A stretch of 64,000 nt of DNA from Marsupella aquatica (GCA_973895155.1 OZ316896.1:5022001-5086000), one strand, 5' to 3'; counted from the first letter of the stretch, positions 1-12,000 are shown. Numbers and translations are program-made. The notes: a model not told the origin generated them from the sequence alone.

Positions 1-2292
1 CTTGTACTTGTATACTGGTATGTACATTGCCTATCTTTTGCAATGAACATTCGTATTAACATGAGCATACTGACAATTGCATATTAATAATTACCCAAAA
101 TCTGTCTCTCCACTGACCTAGTGGTTGCTGGTGATCAGGAATGCCTGCTTCAGTGTTTGATCTCACTTGCTTGAAAAGGAGCAAGCTATGGAGAAGATGT
201 AGTGAGAACCCGAGTGAGAATGGCCAGGACTTGTTTTAGCAGGGGTGTGACAGGGCCCCAAACCCGATAGTAACTTAGTGATAACTTATAATTGCATATA
301 TAAGTAGAAAGACAAGTAGGTGTAGCAAAAGTGTTTGGATTTTTAATTTTTTTAGTTTTTGTTAGTTCTAATAAATTGATGCGACACCCGAAGGCCGGAG
401 TTGAGAGGGGTGTTGGGTGGAGATGGATGACAATGGAGCCATTCAGGGGGTACAAGGAGGCCAAAAGGCAGCCCAAGGACTTGGAGGCCAAGGTGTGGGC
501 GTCGTGGAGGGGTACAGTGGGGGCTGGTCGAAGGCTCCACGTAAGGCGCAAAACGGGAAGAATGACCAAAATATAGAAAACATTGAAACTTAAAACAGAC
601 ATTGCTGCGCTAGTACTATTCCAAACATGGTCATGCTTGGATTCATTTTGAAGCCCTCAATGAGCCTCATGCAAAACTGAGATTCTCTAGTTGATTTTAG
701 GTCTATATCAAACAGTGACATCTCAAGGGACCTCAACGCCCGTAAAATGACAAACTAGACCATCTTGGAATGGAAAGGTGGGAGGGCCCTTAGAAGGAAG
801 GGACTCCCACAATTTCCCTTCCTCAATCCATACTTTCCCACAATTTTCCTTCCCCACTCCGTAGAAGGGCCCCCCACACTTTCTTCCTTCCCTTTTTCTC
901 TATTCTCACTTGTGAGGTTCCCACCCATTCCTAAACCCTTTCCCTATTGTACTTGCTTTCAACGTGCGTACGGACCTTGGTTGTACGAACATCAGTTTTT
1001 TGGCCATCTCAAAATCAGGATTCTACGGGCTTGTTGGAAAAAGCTTGCCAAGCTGAATCCAACGATGTGTCACACGACAGAAACGAAACTAAGACGGGGG
1101 AGATACAACAGATTGCGTTTTTTGAGAATACAGGGGTTTTGAGGCCGTACAGACGTCCGTACTGCAGGAGGTCCCGACTTTGCAAGGGAAGGAGGAGGTA
1201 GCAGGACATACGGGGAACCGTGATCCATGTTTTGCAAAACCGATGCCCCCTGGTGTTGTACGGACGAAACGGAGGGAGACGATGCCCCGTAAAAACTTAA
1301 ACGATCATATCTTGGCCGTTTGACCTCCGTTTTGTGCACCGTTTATGGAGCCGTGATCAGGAGGAGGGCTCCTCAGATATGTTTTCAGAAGTGAATTCTG
1401 AGAAAATTTTAGTTTCAATAATTATAGGGGCCCCCTCCTTTTACGGCGGACCGGTGGTGGCGATAAGGAGAATTGAGGTTGGTAGGCAAGGTAGATAGAT
1501 AGGATAGGAGGTGATGGACTCAAGTGAGTCCTTGTTTAGCAGAGTGGTAGTTGGCACCATCAAAGGCACCGTCGGTTCCGTAGTAGATTAGGGTTTAATT
1601 TAGGTGGCATGTGTGTGCCGCATGACTTAGGTTAGGGAATTCTTGAATGAGGTTTTAAGCGGCACTGCTAGGGTAGCCGCCATCGTTGTGACCCCATGAG
1701 GGGTGCTTTGGTGTTTTTTTTGGTATTTAGGGGGGAGCCCCGTAGTGAGTAGGTGGGGGAACTTAGTCTAGTGTTGGATTTAGGGAAATTAGCTCATAGC
1801 CAGAAGAGGGAATCAAGCCAGAGTAGTGAGGTAGAGGTGTAGCACTTGCCCCAGTGAGGCAGGAGTTGGGCAGACGGCAGGAGGCCAGGTTGTCCTTGCA
1901 ATGTGTTATGATTCTTTACCAAAAGATATGGATTTGGTTTGATTCCTGAAGCTTTGGTGTGGCGTTATCTTTTTTGTTTCACGATTGTGTTCTTTCCCAA
2001 GAAGTGTCTAAGGAATCCTTGCACGGATTGGTCAACCATGTGAGTAGGGGAGTGGTGACAACACTCCACCAGCGACCAACAAGAGCGTGTATGGTGTAGT
2101 CCACGGGACTTGATCAAAAGCAGAGAGGCTAGTCAGTAGACTTGATCAAAAATTACACTTCCGGGAGTGAAATCAAACATACTCACCCTACATGCAATAG
2201 AATCCGAATAGCGTCCCTCCACGTTCCCGTCATATGATAACAAACAATTTTAATAGGAGGAATATGTATTTGTCATGTAAATCGTTTGATAA
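1..2292. other. Gene-free stretch, probably old LTR-retrotransposon DNA
   Basis: I see no recognisable gene. Open frames around 186-602 and 765-1142 overlap on both strands and mostly lack ATG starts. Between about 960 and 1300 a short motif built on GTACGGA recurs several times, and the text around 1290-1370, an A-rich run followed by a 'gatcatatcttgg' phrase and a purine-rich stretch, is reminiscent of plant Gypsy LTRs. A TGTGACAG at 245 and a GTGACA ending near 2059 could be LTR ends, but no target duplication matches, so this is inference only. Confidence 0.3.
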
Positions 2293-2781
2293 GCAGGTGA
2301 CAAGGGGAAATACCTAATTTTGGATATCATGCAAGCATCCGAGTATTTTGTTGTTGCCCTTAAGAAATATGACACATCTGTGGATAAGGAGGATTTCAAC
2401 TACTGTGTGGCAAAAGTTAGAGTTACAAACAAGCATTGCATAGGTGTTTTAAAGTCTCGTTGGTTTTCTCCCCGGTTTTCTCTCAAAGAAATCAAAATTC
2501 AATTGAAAGCCACCAAGGAACACTTGTGGATGGTAAGGTGGATAGGCATTTGTGCATGGTTGCACAACTATGTGCTTAGTAGGAATGATCTATGGAGTGA
2601 GGAGGATGAAGTGATTGTACTTGAAGGGTCTGAGCCCTTGGAGGAAGAAGGTTCCCAACAACAGAGGCCAAATCATAGACATCCAACTCCTAATCCAAGT
2701 GCCCAACTCCAGGCTGTGATGGCAACTACTTTGGCATTTCATAGACAGCTAGGAGGTTTTCTGTGGTCTGTTGTTGCATAG
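2293..2781 (+). pseudogene. PIF/Harbinger DDE transposase, C-terminal fragment
   Basis: The frame opens after a TAA at 2290 and reads GDKGKYLILD, then FNYCVAKVRV, then GVLKSRW, then RWIGICAWLHNY. This order is what the C-terminal half of DDE_Tnp_4 (HARBI1-like) transposases shows: the Asp-containing strand, the conserved R/N helix, the GxLKxRW motif, and the RW...C..LHN helix. No N-terminal half with the first catalytic Asp is visible upstream. In the family, the third catalytic acid sits in the helix just before GxLK; here that position reads TNKHCIG, with Lys where Glu is expected. The apparent ATG at 2329 is internal to the conserved domain, so it is not a real start. The fragment ends in a Gln/Pro-rich tail. 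I infer a dead, 5'-truncated element, part of the same transposon litter as the minus-strand ORFs at 3.2-3.6 and 6.4-7.0 kb. Confidence 0.75.
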
Positions 2782-3198
2782 GATTTCAGTTTGACTGATC
2801 AATAAGGATAGAAAAATGTTAATTTGAAATTTGTGATCCTCATTGACTTACCATACAAACTTGTTTTCAACATTTGAACAGGTTATAGTAAAGTGTTTGA
2901 TTTTTATACAAAACATTTTGTGGAAATCTCTCTATTCATCATTGATGTTGCATGTTCTGTTTGAAAACGAGTGATGATTAACCGAGCATAAATGAGCTAA
3001 GTTGATTGAGCCAATTACTTGACTAGAATTACAAAACATAGAGGAATCATCCAGTTTTGTAACAAAAGAAGTAAATATCCTTCAATTATAGAAAAGTTAT
3101 ACATTTTAGGCAAAGCTATTCTGCAGTGTGCTACGTTGACCAGTGGCACAACTGACCTTTGAATATATATTGCTACTTATCTCCCTAATAGGAGTACA

Positions 3199-3621
3199 CT
3201 AATCTTCAACGAGAGCAATCAGAGCTTTAATCTGCTCATCAGTTTTGTTACTTCTACATAACTCAATCAGCATCTGAGACCTTCTCTCTGCTCTAGACAT
3301 TTGCCACTGGTGGTAGCAATCTTGGCAGGCCTTCTTCTCAGCATTAGCAGCACTTGTGTTTTCCAACTGCAGTTGACGCTTTTGCATTAACCTCTCTCAC
3401 TTTGCTGCTTCCTCAAACAAAGAAATTTGAGCTGGCTTCTTTTCATCAAACTCAGTCATCTTCCACTTCTCCCCAGTTTGGAGGAGCTCCTTGTAGACAG
3501 CCTTCTGCAAGAGCCTCTCAGTGTAAATCTGTGCAACATTGGGCTTTGGAGGTGCAGGCTGCTTATCGTCACCTTTCTTTGTAGGCGTCTTCTTAGGTGG
3601 TTGGTTCTCCTTGTTAGCCAT
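3199..3621 (-). pseudogene. Lys-rich transposon-associated ORF broken by one TGA
   Basis: On the minus strand an ATG at 3621 opens a frame starting MANKENQPPKK, with a Lys/Pro-rich head, then TERLLQKAVYKELLQ. It meets a TGA at 3397-3399 (reading EEAAK, stop, ERLMQKRQ) and continues in the same frame to a stop at 3199. The part after the stop is helical and charged, rich in Gln, Arg and Lys, and ends KALIALVED. The two halves fit one coiled-coil-like C-terminal domain, as seen at the end of accessory proteins encoded beside Harbinger transposases. A CGA-to-TGA change would explain the break. I do not recognise a specific family; the transposon assignment rests on style and on the transposase fragment 400 bases away on the other strand. 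Confidence 0.5.
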
Positions 3622-6409
3622 TCTTGCACCTGGTTGCTTGGGAGTGGCTTGATTTCCCACAGGTGTGCAGGTGGTGCTGTTGTGTGTGCTGGAATTAATT
3701 CCCCCAAAAGAACCACTAAAACTGTCCCTGGGCCCTCACTTTTAACATATTAAGTGAACCCCCCTAGAACAGACCCCCCCTTGTACCCCTTCTAAATATT
3801 TTTGCTTTCATTAAAATATCCCTTGTTAGTATAAAAATATTAATATTTCCTGTTAAATTTGACCATTTTGTAACTTATAAAAGAGTTTTTTAAGTAATTG
3901 AAAACACCCTTGACTTTTTAAAATTGTGAATGTCATATAAATATGCACATGATTCAGAATCATTAATATCAATTATGTATAATGATCTTGTTGTACGTGA
4001 GGAACCTGATGTTAAGCAGGGTACATCTTTTATATAGGTCAACAAAATTAGTACCAAATAATAGTATCTTTGGCTGTTTATAACCTCATAAAATTGAACT
4101 AAACTAGGGGTATGACATGCGTGACAGTAAACAAGTTTACTGGTACTAGCAAAAATTTGTTTTATTTTTGCCGAAAATATTTCAAAAAATTTCGGCAAAA
4201 AATTCGGCAAAATTACCACTCATTTTTCTTGTTACCAGTTTCTGTTTCATGTTACTGTTTGTTGTTTCCTGTCATTGTAAATACCCCCTAAACTAGCATT
4301 AGAAAGATGTAACAAAGGGAATATCATGCTCTACTACCTTGGAGAAATAATTGCATGATTATATACAAATGGAAAATTATTCCATCCTGAGCTAAGCATT
4401 TCATGTATACTAATGCTAAAATATTTTATATTGAGATAAACACCTAGCGCATGCCTTCAACCATTCACACCAAATGATCAGTAAAGTTCTTGAATTGACA
4501 GCTTCTTTTTAATTAAGAGTCGTCGTCTTCATGCATCATGAACCAGATGGGGAGAGTATAACTATGTAGAGGAGCACAGAGTTCTCACCTCACGCATTCT
4601 GAGATCTGCCATTGCTGACATTCCCCCTATCTCGCTCTCTTTCTACCACAAATCTTTTGCCTCACACGAAGCAGTAGCAGCCCAAGCAGCAGCCACAATT
4701 TGAAAAAGAAAAATACCAAGAAAACAAGTGAAGGCACGCAGGCAAGTCCTCTAATCCTCTTCCTGCTCCCCCTTGTCCTCGTACTCAAGTTTGACTTCAA
4801 CCTTGACCTCCTTTTGCTGGTCCCCACCATGTCCTTGTTGTCTTGACTCTAGCAAGCACACAAGACAAGAGCTCAGAAGTCCAATTGCGAGGGAGAAACT
4901 GCAGTAGCATGGACAAGATTGGAGTTATTACACCTCTGCTTAATCAAGAAGCCTGCCAACGCTGCCACCTTACATCACTCGATCATTTTCCAAAGGTAGG
5001 TTACTTTGTTGCAGAATTGATTGCTTGCAATCTGCAATAAAAGAGCTCATCTTCAGAAGTCTTCCGTTGCTTTATGGCATCACATTTAGAATGACAAAAC
5101 AGGATGCAAAGTAATACCTTCCAAGCTTGGGCCTCTGCAGGTTTCACTTCCTGCTCTTTGGCTTTCACCCCTGCTTTCACCAAGTCCAACCAAGCAAAAA
5201 CCCTGCGTGAGAACATGTGCAAAAACTACTGATCAGCTACAAAACCCACATTAAAACCTATATCAAACAAGGTCACATCAGACCACAGGCATACATTTTA
5301 ACACAAACTAGCAAGAGGACAACATGTACTTACTTTACCAAGCAGAGGATAGACGCAGGATGCATCCCGCATGCAACCCAAACCGGCAAAGATAGCCACG
5401 GTGAGTATGAAATTGCTTGACCTAAACTGCCAGTGGGAGAGAGCAGGGGAGAAGAAACAGGGTACTGCTTGCATAATGGAGGCGTGGGGAGCGAGGCGAG
5501 GAGGAGGAGGCAAGGGGGGCTGGTTAGTGAGCCCCAATGTGGCCAGCCCCCTAATACCTGCCCCCCATGATCAAAGCAAGGATCAAAGGAGCACACAAAC
5601 CTCACCACATATACACCTGGCCTCATACTTGGCTGTTGGATTTAAGGGAGATTTAATCTGGTCTGTCTATGTGGGATTGATCATGGGTCCCATACATCCC
5701 TGAACCCCAACCAAGTTGGCCCCATTCAAAGACCCCGGCCCAATATCTACCCTAAACTCCCAAACACATTTCCCCAAACCCATTTGCCTCAACTTATGGG
5801 TCACAAAATTTAAACCAAACTTGCCTTAGGATAGCACATAATTAAATGACTGATTTAGTACATGGACTGTATGTGTACTAATGAGGTGATGACACATGGG
5901 CCAACCATAGAATGACGCATGTCCTAGGCATTTTGGGTACACTTGCGTAAATTCATGTGACACGTATTTGATAAGAGCCTTATTATTAATATTGTGTCGA
6001 ATGTACATACGGGGATGTAGTGACTACTTTAAAAAATAATATAAAAATTACTTTGCATTGCATTAAAAATACCCTTGCGTCGTTCGCATGTCCGCCCTAT
6101 ATTAGTAAGAGTGAGGGCCTAGGGTCCCTGGGTGGAGCAAAGTTGGGAGAATTTTGCCCATTCCCAGGGGTCTGTGGACTGTGAGCTCTTGAGGGAAAAT
6201 TTGTAGCTGAATCATGGGCGATGTGTTCTGTGACAATGCCAATGAGGTCATCCTCCCAGAATTCAGGCAAATTGAATTATACTCCATCATCAACACCTGC
6301 CGGTCCTTCTACATTTAAATAAAACATAACTCTGTCAGAACAATGATTGAATCAGGCTATTTCAGTCAAAAAACCCCATGCCTTTTAAAATCACGTAATT
6401 GCAAAATTA
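3622..6409. other. Gene-free AT-rich stretch
   Basis: Nothing here resembles a known protein. 3780-4480 is AT-rich, with a small cluster of direct repeats of a TTCGGCAAAA word at 4170-4212. 4600-5650 is of mixed composition and carries several overlapping small ORFs on both strands with no recognisable domain. 5690-5800 is a C-rich tract on the plus strand. It could be an intron or the interior of the transposon whose remnants flank it (3199-3621 and 6410-6985, both minus strand), but no splice pair proves this. Confidence 0.4.
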
Positions 6410-6985
6410 CTATAGACATCGTACTAGAGTGAGGATGATTGTGGGCAAGTAAGGAACAGCCGCAACATCTGGCGGGATGGATCCATCTTCATGTGGATTA
6501 TAGCTTGTGAATTCATCCTTGTCTATCCCAAAATCTCCAGTACCTCGAGGTGGCACATTAGGCCGGCAAACAGAGCATGCATGCATCCTCTTGAAATGAG
6601 GACACATCCTCTCTAGCTTGTCCTCTAGAGTCAGGCCAGCCATGAAACCTTCCTCTGATAGACCATCCCCACTTGACATTTTCAATTCACGAGCTTCTTT
6701 GTACTTGGCAACATACCTTGCAAATCTTTTGTTCAGATTGGGCCCGTTGATGTTCCTTGGGAAGTTATATGCCTGCAAGACAACAAGCATTTGTTTAAAA
6801 ATGGTAGCCCTGCTTATGGGACGCCCCTGGGTTTTTGTCTTTCCGCCACCATGGAAGAGGTTGAAGTTATCTGGATTCTCTAGCCAATCAACGATCAAAC
6901 CATAGTCAGAGTGCTTCAGCCTGAATTTCTCCCCACCTCCAGCGCCACTTGTGCCAGCACCGCCTGCAACATTCCTGGGAGCCAT
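6410..6985 (-). CDS. Harbinger-type accessory protein (trihelix/Myb-like), probably truncated
   Basis: The ATG at 6985 gives a 191-residue protein; a longer frame upstream exists only with a GTG start. After a Gly-rich head (residues 1-19) there is a three-helix DNA-binding-like region: SDYGLIVDWLE at 26-36, a Lys/Gly-rich turn GGGKTKTQGRP at 46-55, a second helix near 61-72, and a third with RFARYVAKYKEA at 88-99. Then come a GDGLSEEGF segment and LERMCPHFKRM at 124-134. This architecture (W-L-E, then N-F, GRP, R-F..Y..KY..A, then CP.F.RM) is typical of ORFs found beside PIF/Harbinger-like transposases in early land plants, fungi and oomycetes, where such proteins bind the element's ends. 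The C-terminus after about residue 145 looks atypical and may be intron read-through. It lies 3.6 kb from a transposase fragment and 0.8 kb from a Harbinger-type MITE. Confidence 0.5.
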   Translation of the reverse strand: MAPRNVAGGAGTSGAGGGEKFRLKHSDYGLIVDWLENPDNFNLFHGGGKTKTQGRPISRATIFKQMLVVLQAYNFPRNINGPNLNKRFARYVAKYKEARELKMSSGDGLSEEGFMAGLTLEDKLERMCPHFKRMHACSVCRPNVPPRGTGDFGIDKDEFTSYNPHEDGSIPPDVAAVPYLPTIILTLVRCL

Positions 6986-7803
6986 GTCTGTAAGGAGAAG
7001 TTTGCTAGTGACACCAACTCTGGGGAGTTTAGAAGCGACTCTGGTTGTCGCTGCACCGAGAGTGGCAGAACTGATTTTGAGGAGATCGGCAGCAACTTCA
7101 ATTGTCGATACATAGGGAGTGAAAGAATCAAGATTGGCTACTGACTGTCCCTTCAATTCAAACTTCACTGTTTCTGGCAGAATGAGCTAATGCGATGCCC
7201 ATTATGCACCATCCTCTTGTCAGTTCATCGCGCACCTGAGTCTCGTCTCCATGTTTGAATTTGTGGGTGCCATCTTCAGGACCTCACGATTCAATAGTTT
7301 GATGAGTTGAGTGCAAAAACGACACAAGACATATGCTTGGAATTTGAATTCAAATGCCAACAATCTCTTGCGAGCTAATGTGGACACTTTCCTGCCTCGC
7401 CGTTGCGGACGTTTTGGAGAACCGAGTTCAGTTTTGAGTGGGCCAATTCCCGCAACAGTTGCCTCATGAGACGGATCAAACCCCGGCTCCCCTCTCTGGT
7501 CCAAACCTGTTTCATGTGGCCGTAACTGGAGTTAATGCCATATGTGGTTTCCTGTAACTTGGGGAACGGCTGCAGGTCTGAGACGCCCTATTACCATTCA
7601 AAGAATGGGCTTTCAGGCTCGTTACTGTTGTGCAAGGATGAACTGGACTGGTCCTGTTGTTTTTAAAGCTACCAACGTACATTTTAGATGCAAACTTTCA
7701 CCATATTCCACCTCCCCCCCTTTTTTTGGCTACTTTTGGCAAAAAATGGCCAGAGGTTTTGTATCCCCTTAACCAGATTCCCACCTAGTCACAGACCCTG
7801 CTA
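6986..7803. other. Gene-free stretch next to the accessory ORF
   Basis: The minus-strand frame of the accessory protein stays open to about 7168 but has no ATG there. A further minus-strand ORF at 7220-7504 contains a basic RRGRK stretch but shows no domain I recognise. The rest looks non-coding. Confidence 0.3.
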
Positions 7804-8349
7804 GAGCATCTCGAATGGTTACTGGGTTGACTCAATAATATTATGTTGACCAAACTCAGTAAGGTGGAACAACCCCAATGGGTTACCCCATTAGAACATC
7901 TCCAAAGGTTACTGGGTTGGCTTAGTAATGCTATGTTGATTAAACCCAGTAAGGTGGAACAAAAAAGGCAACCCCAATGGGTTACTGCAACTCAATTCAC
8001 TTGTGACCTTAGTGTGTTTTTTGTTACTAGATCTATATATGAGCTGCTTCCTCATAGTGCATTGACTGAATACAACAGGATTCATTCCTTTTCGAAGATC
8101 TAATGACTACTATACAACCGCTCTTGTATCAAGAGGAACTAAAAAACCCAGTAACCATTGGGCTTGCTTTTTCCAAGATCTAATGATTACTATACAATGG
8201 CTCTTGTATCAAGAGTTACTAAAAAACCCAGTAACCATTGGGCTTGCTTTTTGACATATCATCCTTGTTCTATATACTTAAAGAAATGCAACTATTGAAT
8301 ATTTAATGTATACAAAAAGCAAAAATAGCGTACATTGTTGGAGATACTC
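7804..8349. mobile_element. MITE, PIF/Harbinger type, with duplicated subterminal blocks
   Basis: The left end reads GAGCATCTC at 7804 and the right end, read on the minus strand, reads GAGTATCTC from 8349. They are flanked by CTA (7801-7803) and TTA (8350-8352), close to the 3-bp TWA target duplication of PIF/Harbinger elements. Inside, the left half holds a block with GGTTACTGGGTTG about twice (near 7818 and 7906), and the right half holds a block with CCCAGTAACCATTGGGC twice (near 8149 and 8227) in the opposite sense, so both subterminal regions are tandemly doubled inverted repeats. It encodes nothing convincing. A relative lies at 58368. Confidence 0.7.
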
Positions 8350-8830
8350 TTATCCAGAATCTAACGGTTTCCCTTAAATCTGGGCCGATCTAGCGGTCAA
8401 AAAGTAATTGAGAAAAACCGATAACGATTGTTTCTAGCAGTTCTTCTCGGAGAGGGAGACATTCCGCCACACTAGCGGTAGCGACAACGGTAAACGCTAA
8501 ATAATACGCTGTTCTCTACAGTAACCGTGAGGTCTCTGCGACCGGTATCATTCTCACAGAGGTGCACCCTTCAAGACAAAACGAAGACCGGTATGTGTTG
8601 ATAAGCAGACCAGACTGGTAGCGTTGTTTGACTTCGACAGTGTGAACAGCGAAACGAGCTTTCTTGCGAGCGATTTGTTAAATCGAGGAAATGTGCGTTT
8701 CGTCCCCGATGTTGGGGGACTTCGAGGGCCCCCCCAAAATGGCTTTCGGCGAGTGGGGTGATGTATTGATGATTCGACTTTGTGGGGACTAAAATTTTGG
8801 TGGGATTGAAAGCATGTTTCGTGGATCAGA

Positions 8831-9076
8831 ATGGTTAATCAATTGATCGACTGGCTCACAGCAGCCACTTTCTGTAAATTTGCACGAGGATTCACTCTAG
8901 AATGCTGTCACGACCGCAGGAATGCTGCAGCTCTGCTAGCTAATGAACCCTGCCGCAACGAGCACTGGCAATGCAGCAGACGACTTCGATCGCAGACCTC
9001 CAATTTGTGTGAAGAAGAAGCTCTGAGGTGGTGCGAAACTGCGACTGGTTTGAGCTCCGAAAATGACAGAGTCTGA
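8831..9076 (+). other. 81-codon ORF overlapping the ENT gene 1 start (copy-specific)
   Basis: An ATG at 8831 opens a frame that ends at a TGA at 9074-9076, overlapping the ENT initiator at 9063 in another frame. If transcribed in the same leader it would act as an overlapping upstream ORF and lower translation of the transporter. In the paralogous leader of copy 2 the equivalent ATGs stop after 3 and 10 codons, so the peptide itself is not conserved and is unlikely to be functional. The DNA around it is conserved between the copies, as expected for a shared leader or promoter. Confidence 0.3.
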
Positions 9077-12000
9077 GGGCCAGATAAATTTGAAGGTAAA
9101 CTTTCTCTCTGGACCCATCGATGCTTCTCTGTGAAAGATTAAGCCGTTCATTTCAAGTACATGTGCCTGTCTGGCTGAAAGACTCCCATTCAAAAACTTT
9201 TCGTCCAAAATTGACCTGGTTGCTGAATTGGGCGCAGTGCACATTTGAATTTTTACAGGATCGCTAACAGTATCACGAATGAAGGCTGTGAGAGTCAGCT
9301 TTCGCTTCCGGATTGTTTCGTTGCAGGAAGAGTTGAGCATGCTGATTGTGTTCTTTTCTAACTGGAAATTGAAGGACTACCTGCCAGAGACTTGGTTCTA
9401 GTGGTTGCTTTGAGTTGGCCCAGTTGTAAGCTGTCCTTGATCGATTGCAGGGTAAAACTGTCGGTTATATCATCTGCTGGCTACTCGGCAATGGGTGTCT
9501 CTTTGCCTGGAACAGTGTGCTCACGGTGGAAGACTACTTTGGGAGCGTGTTTCCGGTACTGTTTCCCTGTTCTCTTCGCAACTGGCTAAGGCAGTGCACA
9601 GATTTCACCCTCTTTACTAGCATCCAGGGCTTAGCTTCACCTTCAGGTTTTAGAAAGAGTCTTAAGAAAACATCCTCGATTTTTGATTCATCGTTGTGGA
9701 AACAAACTATATTCAGTTTGAAGCTGATGCCTGTACTGAGCCCCTTCTAGAGTCTGCAAACCTTACTGACTACTGTACTGAGTGAGTATTTGACGCGTGC
9801 AGAGGTACCATCCTACGAGAGTGATCTCGCTGGTTTACCAGCCATTTGCGCTGGTTACTCTAGCAGTCTTGACATATTATGAAGCTCGTGTCAACACTCG
9901 TCTCCGCATTCTTTCCGGCTATGCTCTTCTTTGCTTATTTGTCCTCCTAATCCCAATTGTAAGCAAGGATTCAGGTTTCCATTGGGTATCTGGTAACAGT
10001 TTGGTTTGTCACCCTGGCTGTTCAAGTGTAGGGATATGTGATAATTATCATTGCTGCTGTTTCGTGAAGATCTATTTTTTACAGCGTTCTCAAATCGAGG
10101 TCATTTTCACTGCAAAGGAAGACTTTGAGACAACGCTGGCACACCTTGATTCTCTCTCAGAGCCTCCAAGCTTTCTTCGTTAGCTTTGGTTGCTTTCCTG
10201 GATTGTTGCTTCAAGAACGGCAAATGAACCCCTAGTTTGCTCTGCTGGTAGCTATACAGGAGAGCAACATCTCGTCCCGGATCTGATGCCAGAGTTGGTG
10301 ATGTCAACTGCTTGTTCTGGTGCCCATAGCTCGATCTTGCTACGTCCGGACATGGAGGTATTGGGCCGTATGTTGGGACTTGCCTGTTTGTGGGAGGATT
10401 TGGCTTTGCGGATGCCTTTATACAGGGGGGCATGGCGGGCGACCTGTCATACATGCATCCCCACTTCATTCAGGTTCGTTCAAGCTGTGATTCAAAGAGC
10501 TCCGAATTGGCGTGAAGGATGTCCGTTAAGTTTTTACTGAAAATGAATAAAATCAGTGACTGGAAATGTGTCGTTGGTGACTCAACAGGCATTCTTTGCA
10601 GGATTGGCCTCATCTGGAGTCATGACAGCCGGTCTTCGCTTCATAACGAAAGCCTCGTTTGAGAAGGCATCAAATGGTCTTCGAAAGGGCTTTCGTAAGT
10701 TCTCACACAACATTCTCGTCAGATTTCATACTTTCTTGGCTTTTCGAACCTACTAATTGCCGCCTCATATTTGCTTCTATTTTTATCCGGAGAACGTCTA
10801 GCGACTCAGTGTTCCCTCTCAGATTTGGGGAAAGGAAGCTCAGTTCCAGACTTGGGTTACGATGAGTACTAATATTCCATCGGTAAGGTGTAAAAGGTAC
10901 AAATCGGGTTGATCGAAGAGAAGTAATTTGGAACAGAGACAGAATCATTCGCACACGAATCCTCCTCTTGGAATTCCTGAGCCTAACTCCTCTGTCGTCA
11001 TTTCGCTCGACTCTATGAGAGGAATTCAGAACTTTCTTACCTTGGGGCTTCTTAAACTATGTAGAGTAGACCTTGAGTGTGTGATTACTGCGGTTTCGTG
11101 TATAACAGACACAGAACAGTACTACGATTGCCTCCCAGTGTTTTCCTTAGACCATAAAATCTCTTGCTCTCGTCTACCATGGTAGTCGATGCCTATAACT
11201 TCTGGAAACCATGACCACGTTGTTATCCTAACCTCCCTACATGTTCTTAACACATGTTTCCATCTCCTCAATTTTTCTAGTGACTTGCAAGTGCCTCCGG
11301 GCCGCTCATGTGTATCTGTGATTGTGCTGCAAATATCCTCCATTCGTCCTACATTCCCTGAATCCGAATTTCTCAAGGTGTTTCATTAAACAGGGATGAG
11401 TAAGGCGGTCTATTGTGATGGTCAAGTTCATGGCTTAGGAGGACCTTTTTCCAGCAAACTAACCAGCGGACGCGGTTGTGCTGTGCAGTTCTATTTTTCT
11501 TCTTGTCAGCATTTTTTGAGTTACTGTGCGTCGGACTTTATGCTTTCATCTTTCCCAAACTCGAGATTGTGAAGTATTATCGCTCGAAGACTGCCTCGCA
11601 AGGTTCGAGGACTGTGACCGCTGACCTCGCCGCAGGTGGTGTCTACGACGCGGTGCCTGTCAAAGTAAGGAAATTGTGAAACGTCTTTTGCATTCGGGAA
11701 ACAGAAAAGAATGGGATTCGAGTGCCGACTGCGCAAACCTTTTGATTTCATAGCTGCCTTACGGTAAATATGAAAAAGCACGATAAAGTTACTAAAGAGA
11801 TAGTAGGGTGATCCCTTCTCGACTGATATTGGAATTGAATAGTCGATCAATAAATTTTCTCGAACGTATGAAGAGAGGTGGGTAACGCCCTCTAGGCAAT
11901 ATGACCTTGCATACTCTTTTGCCCAAGATCCTCAACAAAAGCATGGGTTTACTATTTTCCCTTTTTCCATTTTCAATAGACTCTCTATGTTTTGGAGACA

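Noticed and set aside
245-2065. Candidate 1.8-kb LTR from TGTGACAG to GTGACA
   Set aside because: The flanks show no target duplication and the second LTR is not in the window, so the ends remain guesses.
8936-9340. 134-codon minus-strand ORF partly conserved opposite the ENT leader in both copies
   Set aside because: Its conservation is explained by the recent duplication; the matching minus frame in copy 2 is only 61 codons long.
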